Positions 5,927 to 8,828 of a stretch of 8,828 bases of DNA are shown in pieces. The notes beneath the pieces were generated by a model that was not told the origin of the DNA, ran no database searches, and worked only from the letters and a program-made list of their open reading frames with translations. The position numbers were made by a program, and so were the translations under genes. Source of the DNA: Cupriavidus sp. (lineage in GTDB: Bacteria > Pseudomonadota > Gammaproteobacteria > Burkholderiales > Burkholderiaceae); assembly GCA_013362725.1 (NCBI GenBank), contig JABFVP010000443.1:1-8828 (forward strand), in the 5' to 3' direction. Each line of letters starts with the position of its first letter. Within the stretch, counting starts at the first letter, position 1.

Positions 5927-7126
5927 TCACTTGCGCTTGAACCACAGGCGGATGGTGTCCCACAGCCGGCCGAAGAAGCCGGCCTCGGGCACCTCTTCCA
6001 GTGCCACCACCGGGAATTCGGCCACCTTGCTGGTGCCGTCCATCAGCTTGACCATGCCCACCTGCTGGCCCGCCGAGATCGGCGCGATCAGCAGTTCCTG
6101 GCGCTCCAGCACCGGCTTCAGGCGCCCGCCGGTACCCTTGGGCACGGTGACGAAGGTCTCGTTCTGCACGCCGATCTTGACCGTGCCGCTCTTGCCCTTG
6201 TAGATGTCCGGCGTGGCCAGCACCTGGCCCTTGTCGTACAGGCGCAGCGTGTCGAAGAACTGGAAGCCGTAGTTGAGGATCTTCAGGCTTTCCTGGGTGC
6301 GCACCTGTTCGGTGGTGGTGCCGATCACGATCGAGATCAGGCGGCGTGAGGCGTCCGGCACGTTGGCCAGCGGCCGCTTGGCCGAAGAGATCAGGCAATA
6401 GCCGGCGGACTTGGTGTGGCCGGTCTTGACGCCGTCGACGGTCGAGTCGATGTACAGCAGGCGGTTGCGGTTGGGCTGCCTGATCTTGTTATAGGTGAAC
6501 TCCTTCTGCGAGTACATGCTGTAGTACTCGGGGAAGTCCTTGATCAGGCGCGTGGTCAGCGTCGCCAGGTCGACCGCGGTGGTGTAGTGGTTGGGGTCGG
6601 GGATGCCGTCGGTATTGGTGAAGTGGGTGTTCTTCATGCCCATGCGCTGGGCCTCGCGGTTCATCATCGCGACGAAGCCCTCTTCCGAGCCGCCGACGGC
6701 CTCGGCCAGCGCCAGCGCGGCGTCGTTGCCCGACTGCACGATCAGGCCCAGCAGCAGGTCCTGCACGGTGACCGGCTTGTTGGGCTCGATGAACATGCGC
6801 GACTCATCGCTTTTGACCTTGAGCACCAGGTTGGTCGGCACCACCGCCTGGTCCAGCGTCAGGCGCTTTTCCTTGAGTGCCTCGAACGCCAGGTAGGCGG
6901 TCATCAGCTTGGTCAGCGAGGCCGGCTCGATGCGCGCATCGGCGTTCTGCGAGGCCAGCGCCTGGCCGCTGGTGACGTCATACAGCATCCACGACTTGGC
7001 CGCGACCTGCGGCATCGGCACGCCCTGCGCCAGCACGGCGGCGGGCGCGGTAGCCAGCACGACGGCGGCGGCGATGGCGGCGGGAGCAAAGGCGGACGAA
7101 AGGCGTGTCGTGGCTCGATTCAGCAT
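5927..7126 (-). CDS. dacC: D-alanyl-D-alanine carboxypeptidase (PBP5/6 type, DacC-like)
   Basis: A 399-residue serine DD-peptidase that removes the terminal D-Ala from peptidoglycan pentapeptides and so limits cross-linking. A signal peptide (about 1-33) ends in V-L-A before Q34-G. The three penicillin-binding motifs are intact: S70-L-T-K73, S132-G-N134 and K234-T-G236. The C-terminal half is the beta-rich PBP5 C-terminal domain, which ends in an amphipathic helix (G-F-F-G-R-L-W-D-T-I-R-L-W-F-K-R-K). In PBP5 this helix holds the enzyme on the periplasmic face of the inner membrane. Length agrees with PBP5/6 (about 400). The start codon is preceded by only a weak GGAAAA. It lies 63 bp after the alpha/beta hydrolase and 61 bp before the ybeD-type gene on the same strand, consistent with an operon. 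Symbol dacC versus dacA cannot be decided from sequence alone. Confidence 0.94.
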   Translation of the reverse strand: MLNRATTRLSSAFAPAAIAAAVVLATAPAAVLAQGVPMPQVAAKSWMLYDVTSGQALASQNADARIEPASLTKLMTAYLAFEALKEKRLTLDQAVVPTNLVLKVKSDESRMFIEPNKPVTVQDLLLGLIVQSGNDAALALAEAVGGSEEGFVAMMNREAQRMGMKNTHFTNTDGIPDPNHYTTAVDLATLTTRLIKDFPEYYSMYSQKEFTYNKIRQPNRNRLLYIDSTVDGVKTGHTKSAGYCLISSAKRPLANVPDASRRLISIVIGTTTEQVRTQESLKILNYGFQFFDTLRLYDKGQVLATPDIYKGKSGTVKIGVQNETFVTVPKGTGGRLKPVLERQELLIAPISAGQQVGMVKLMDGTSKVAEFPVVALEEVPEAGFFGRLWDTIRLWFKRK

Positions 7127-7189
7127 GTTTCTGTTTTCCGACGGTAAGAAGGTGGCGCGGGAAGTTCCGGGATGGCGGGCGTGCCGGCC

Positions 7190-7831
7190 TTACCGGTCCC
7201 ACGCATTGACGACGAGCTGCTTGATCAGGTGCAGCTTGCGGTGAAAGAAATGGTCGGCGCCGGGGATCACGATCACCGGCAGCTCCTGCGGGCGGGCCCA
7301 GTCGAACACGCTGGCCAGCGGCACGGTGTCGTCCTGTTCGCCATGGATCACGATGGTGTCGGCCGGCACCTGCGCGACTTCCCAGCGGCTGGCGGCCGTG
7401 CCCACCAGCACCAGGCGCTGCACCGGCGTGCCGGCCTCGGCCAGGCGCCGCGCCACATGGGTGCTGACGAAGCTGCCGAACGAGAATCCGCCCAGTGCCA
7501 GCGGCAGCGTCGCGGCCTGCGCCGACCACGCGGTCTGCTCGCGCATCCACGCCGCCACGGCGAGCAGGTCGTCCTGTTCGCCGATGCCGTTGTCATGCTC
7601 GCCGGCGGTCGCGCCGACGCCGCGGAAGTTGGGGCGCACGGTGGCATAGCCCAGCTGCACGAAGGCGCGCGCCAGCGTCTGCGCGACCTTGTTGTCCTTG
7701 GTGCCGCCGAACAGCGGATGCGGGTGCGCCACCAGCGCCAGGCCGCGGGGCTCGCCTTGCGGCAGGTCCACCGACACGTCGATCGCGCCGACGGGGCCGG
7801 CGATGGAAAGTACCTGGGTATGCGCGTTCAT
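7190..7831 (-). CDS. Alpha/beta hydrolase, COG2945-like
   Basis: A 213-residue cytoplasmic alpha/beta hydrolase with no signal peptide. Motifs in order: H36-P-H-P-L-F-G-G-T and N47-K (oxyanion region typical of this small family), R66-P-N-F-R-G-V-G, nucleophile elbow G115-F-S117-F-G119, acidic residues D167/D168 in H-G-E-Q-D-D-T-V-P, and catalytic H194 in G-A-D-H-F-F-H. The complete Ser-Asp-His triad indicates an active esterase-like enzyme, but the substrate is unknown. The frame is open upstream to 7945, but that extension crosses the terminator at 7894-7918 and is not family-like. The ATG at 7831 gives the compact N-terminus M-N-A-H-T-Q. Shine-Dalgarno is weak. It is the probable first gene of a leftward unit with dacC and ybeD, after the terminator of the ferredoxin gene. 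Confidence 0.88.
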   Translation of the reverse strand: MNAHTQVLSIAGPVGAIDVSVDLPQGEPRGLALVAHPHPLFGGTKDNKVAQTLARAFVQLGYATVRPNFRGVGATAGEHDNGIGEQDDLLAVAAWMREQTAWSAQAATLPLALGGFSFGSFVSTHVARRLAEAGTPVQRLVLVGTAASRWEVAQVPADTIVIHGEQDDTVPLASVFDWARPQELPVIVIPGADHFFHRKLHLIKQLVVNAWDR

Positions 7832-7893
7832 AGGGCGGTCAGGATGGCGATGAACCGGCTGGCTCAGGCCCGGAAATCCCGGGGCAAAAAATG

Positions 7894-7918
7894 AAAAAAC
7901 CGTCCGGCGTGCGGGCGG
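7894..7918 (-). terminator. Probable intrinsic terminator after ferredoxin-like gene
   Basis: On the minus strand CCGCCCGCACGCCGGACGG (7918-7900) folds into a stem of three plus three G-C pairs around one mismatch, with a five-base loop. It is followed at once by six T (7899-7894) and, after CA, another T-run. It lies 69 bp beyond the stop of the ferredoxin-like gene and before the alpha/beta hydrolase start, separating the two units. Confidence 0.65.
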
Positions 7919-7986
7919 CGGGGTGTGGCATCGGCGCTGCGGCATCGGCAGCGCCGCGGACTTCGTTCTCGTTCAGCGGTGCACCA

Positions 7987-8307
7987 TCATCGGTCCACCA
8001 TCAGCCGCTCGACCGGCTTGCCCTTGAGCAGGTGGCTGTCGATGATTTCATCGATGTCATGCTCGTCGACATAGGTGTACCAGATGGCCTCGGGGTAGAC
8101 CACCAGCACCGGGCCGAGTTCACAGCGGTTCAGGCAGCCGGCCTTGTTGATGCGCACGCGGCCTTCGCCGCCGGCGATGCCGAGTTCCTTGCAGCGCTTC
8201 TTGGCGTATTCCTGCATCGCCTTGGCGTTGTAGTTGGCGCAGCAGTTCTCGCCGGCCTCGCGCTGGTTCAGGCAGAAAAAGACGTGGTGCTGGTAGTAGC
8301 TGCGCAT
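7987..8307 (-). CDS. [2Fe-2S] ferredoxin-like protein (thioredoxin-like ferredoxin fold)
   Basis: A 106-residue protein resembling the thioredoxin-like [2Fe-2S] ferredoxins (Shethna/NuoE-C-terminal type). It starts M-R-S-Y-Y-Q-H-H-V-F-F-C. Likely cluster ligands are C12, C22 or C23 (N-C-C-A-N), C58 and C62 in K-A-G-C-L-N-R-C-E-L-G-P. The spacing C-x10-C and C-x3-C fits this class rather than plant-type ferredoxins. C39 is an extra cysteine. The end (Y-P-E-A-I-W-Y-T-Y-V, then D-E-I-I-D-S-H-L) is typical. It is a cytoplasmic electron carrier or cluster protein whose partner is unknown. A perfect TATAAT lies upstream at 8373-8378 on the minus strand and a terminator lies downstream, so it is probably monocistronic. 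Divergent from dctA. Confidence 0.9.
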   Translation of the reverse strand: MRSYYQHHVFFCLNQREAGENCCANYNAKAMQEYAKKRCKELGIAGGEGRVRINKAGCLNRCELGPVLVVYPEAIWYTYVDEHDIDEIIDSHLLKGKPVERLMVDR

Positions 8308-8372
8308 GCGTACGGTGTGAAGACGGCCCCGGACGGCGGCACGGCCCGGACGGCGTTGAACGGAAGCTCGGA

Positions 8373-8378
8373 ATTATA
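8373..8378 (-). promoter_or_regulatory. Consensus -10 box (TATAAT) for ferredoxin-like gene
   Basis: Minus-strand TATAAT, a perfect sigma-70 -10 hexamer in very GC-rich surroundings, 65 bp upstream of the ferredoxin-like start codon. No clear -35 hexamer is seen at 16-18 bp spacing and no extended -10 TG is present. The promoter may be weak or need an activator. Confidence 0.55.
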
Positions 8379-8508
8379 CGGCGTTGCGAGGGCCTGGCCG
8401 CGATCTGCGACAGCTTTGCGCGCACCGCCGTCCACGCCGCGCCGATGCCAGGTGGCGCCTCGGGCACCCTGCGCCCGCCCGCCATTCCGGATCGCCGGAG
8501 CCGCGCCG

Positions 8509-8549
8509 TCCGGGATTCCGGAATCCCGGAGGCCCGGCGCGCGCCGGGC
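8509..8549. promoter_or_regulatory. Two adjacent perfect palindromes upstream of dctA (candidate activator sites)
   Basis: A 22-bp perfect palindrome at 8509-8530 (half-site TCCGGGATTCC) is followed after one base by an 18-bp perfect palindrome at 8532-8549 (half-site GCCCGGCGC). They lie roughly 75-110 bp upstream of the transcription start predicted from the -24/-12 element. This is within the usual range for a sigma-54 enhancer bound by a DctD-like regulator. Alternatively they are a DNA or RNA hairpin with no regulator. No T-run follows, so a terminator is less likely. Confidence 0.5.
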
Positions 8550-8566
8550 GCCATCCTTTCCTTGCG

Positions 8567-8579
8567 AATCAACCAGTTA
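8567..8579 (+). promoter_or_regulatory. IHF binding site, perfect consensus match
   Basis: AATCAACCAGTTA fits the IHF consensus WATCAANNNNTTR at every fixed position. It lies between the upstream palindromes and the -24/-12 element, the position where IHF commonly bends DNA so that an enhancer-bound activator reaches sigma-54 polymerase. Confidence 0.65.
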
Positions 8580-8595
8580 GCAATACCGGTTGGAC

Positions 8596-8610
8596 TGGCA
8601 TGGCGGTTGC
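8596..8610 (+). promoter_or_regulatory. Sigma-54 (-24/-12) promoter of dctA
   Basis: TGGCATGGCGGTTGC matches TGGCACG-N4-TTGC with one mismatch (T for C). The essential GG (8597-8598) and GC (8609-8610) are separated by exactly 10 bp. Transcription would start near 8622, giving a leader of about 75 nt before the dctA ATG. dctA is a classic RpoN/DctBD-regulated gene in several proteobacteria, which supports the call. Confidence 0.8.
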
Positions 8611-8697
8611 GAATTCCCGTCCCTGAACGCGCCGCAAACGTGACGGCGCGCGCCCGCGCGGACCCGCCCGGGTACGGTCAACACCGAGGACGACATC

Positions 8698-8828
8698 ATG
8701 AGGAAACCCTTCTACAAGATCCTGTACGTGCTGGTCCTGTTCGCCATCTGCGTCGGCATCGTGCTGGGGCACGTCTGGCCCGACTCCGGCATCGCCATGA
8801 AGCCGCTGGGCGATGGCTTCTTCAAGCT
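8698..8828 (+). CDS. dctA: C4-dicarboxylate:cation symporter DctA (partial, N-terminus only)
   Basis: Only the first 43 codons are present; the gene runs off the right edge. The start M-R-K-P-F-Y-K-I-L-Y, a first hydrophobic helix (L-V-L-F-A-I-C-V-G-I-V-L-G-H) and M-K-P-L-G-D-G-F-F-K match the N-terminus of DctA. DctA belongs to the dicarboxylate/amino acid:cation symporter family and imports succinate, fumarate and malate across the inner membrane. A good Shine-Dalgarno GAGGA (8686-8690) lies seven bases before the ATG. Upstream sites point to control by sigma-54, IHF and an enhancer-binding regulator, presumably a DctD-type response regulator encoded elsewhere. GltP-type relatives are possible, but the M-K-P-L-G-D-G-F segment favours DctA. 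Confidence 0.9.
   Translation, partial: MRKPFYKILYVLVLFAICVGIVLGHVWPDSGIAMKPLGDGFFK

Noticed and set aside
6416..7147. 243-codon plus-strand open frame opposite dacC
   Set aside because: Shadow of dacC, which has a signal peptide and all three PBP motifs on the other strand.
7868..7885. CCCGG/CCGGG hairpin followed by A-rich tract as a plus-strand terminator
   Set aside because: The following tract is A, not T, on the plus strand, and no plus-strand gene ends there. The A-runs are explained as the T-tracts of the minus-strand terminator at 7894-7918.
7925..7949. Direct repeat GGCATCGGC in the gap between ferredoxin and hydrolase genes
   Set aside because: Only two short copies in GC-rich DNA with no other signal nearby. 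Too weak to call a site.
8120..8572. 150-codon minus-strand open frame extending upstream of the ferredoxin-like gene
   Set aside because: Arginine- and proline-rich out-of-frame translation over the intergenic region and the 5' half of the ferredoxin gene. It has no motif and crosses the palindromes.

Overview
The window is high-GC with strong third-position GC bias. Its gene families resemble those of a Burkholderiaceae beta-proteobacterium, most likely Cupriavidus or a close Ralstonia relative. The genus is inferred from composition and gene content, not from a search. No phage, integrase, insertion sequence, CRISPR array, tRNA or rRNA is seen. It reads as ordinary chromosomal DNA with unusually legible regulatory sites.

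Left part (1-1749): a lipoprotein gene runs leftward off the edge. Divergent from it are two exported thiol-disulfide proteins: a thioredoxin-fold protein with a CGYC active site, and a membrane-anchored TlpA/ResA-like protein with a CATC active site. A strong intrinsic terminator closes this block.

Middle (1776-5556): a UvrD/Rep-family DNA helicase is preceded by a near-perfect LexA (SOS) operator. It converges with a leftward rlmI gene (23S rRNA m5C methyltransferase). On both sides of rlmI sits a 126-127 bp REPIN-like element. Each is made of two inverted copies of a C/G-rich palindromic repeat around a spacer of exactly 43 bp.

Right part (5557-8307): a leftward run reads, in transcription order, [2Fe-2S] ferredoxin-like protein, terminator, alpha/beta hydrolase (COG2945-like), dacC-type D-Ala-D-Ala carboxypeptidase, and a YbeD/DUF493 protein. 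The dacC-ybeD pairing is widespread in proteobacteria, but the lipB/lipA genes that usually follow are not here.

Right edge (8308-8828): a 390-bp intergenic region leads to the start of dctA (C4-dicarboxylate:cation symporter), which is cut by the window end. The region carries a textbook sigma-54 layout. Two strong palindromes (possible activator sites) are followed by a perfect-consensus IHF site, a -24/-12 element with the required GG-N10-GC spacing, and a good ribosome binding site. I see no wholly new biological system. The most informative signals are the LexA operator, the paired REPINs around rlmI and the sigma-54 regulatory region of dctA.
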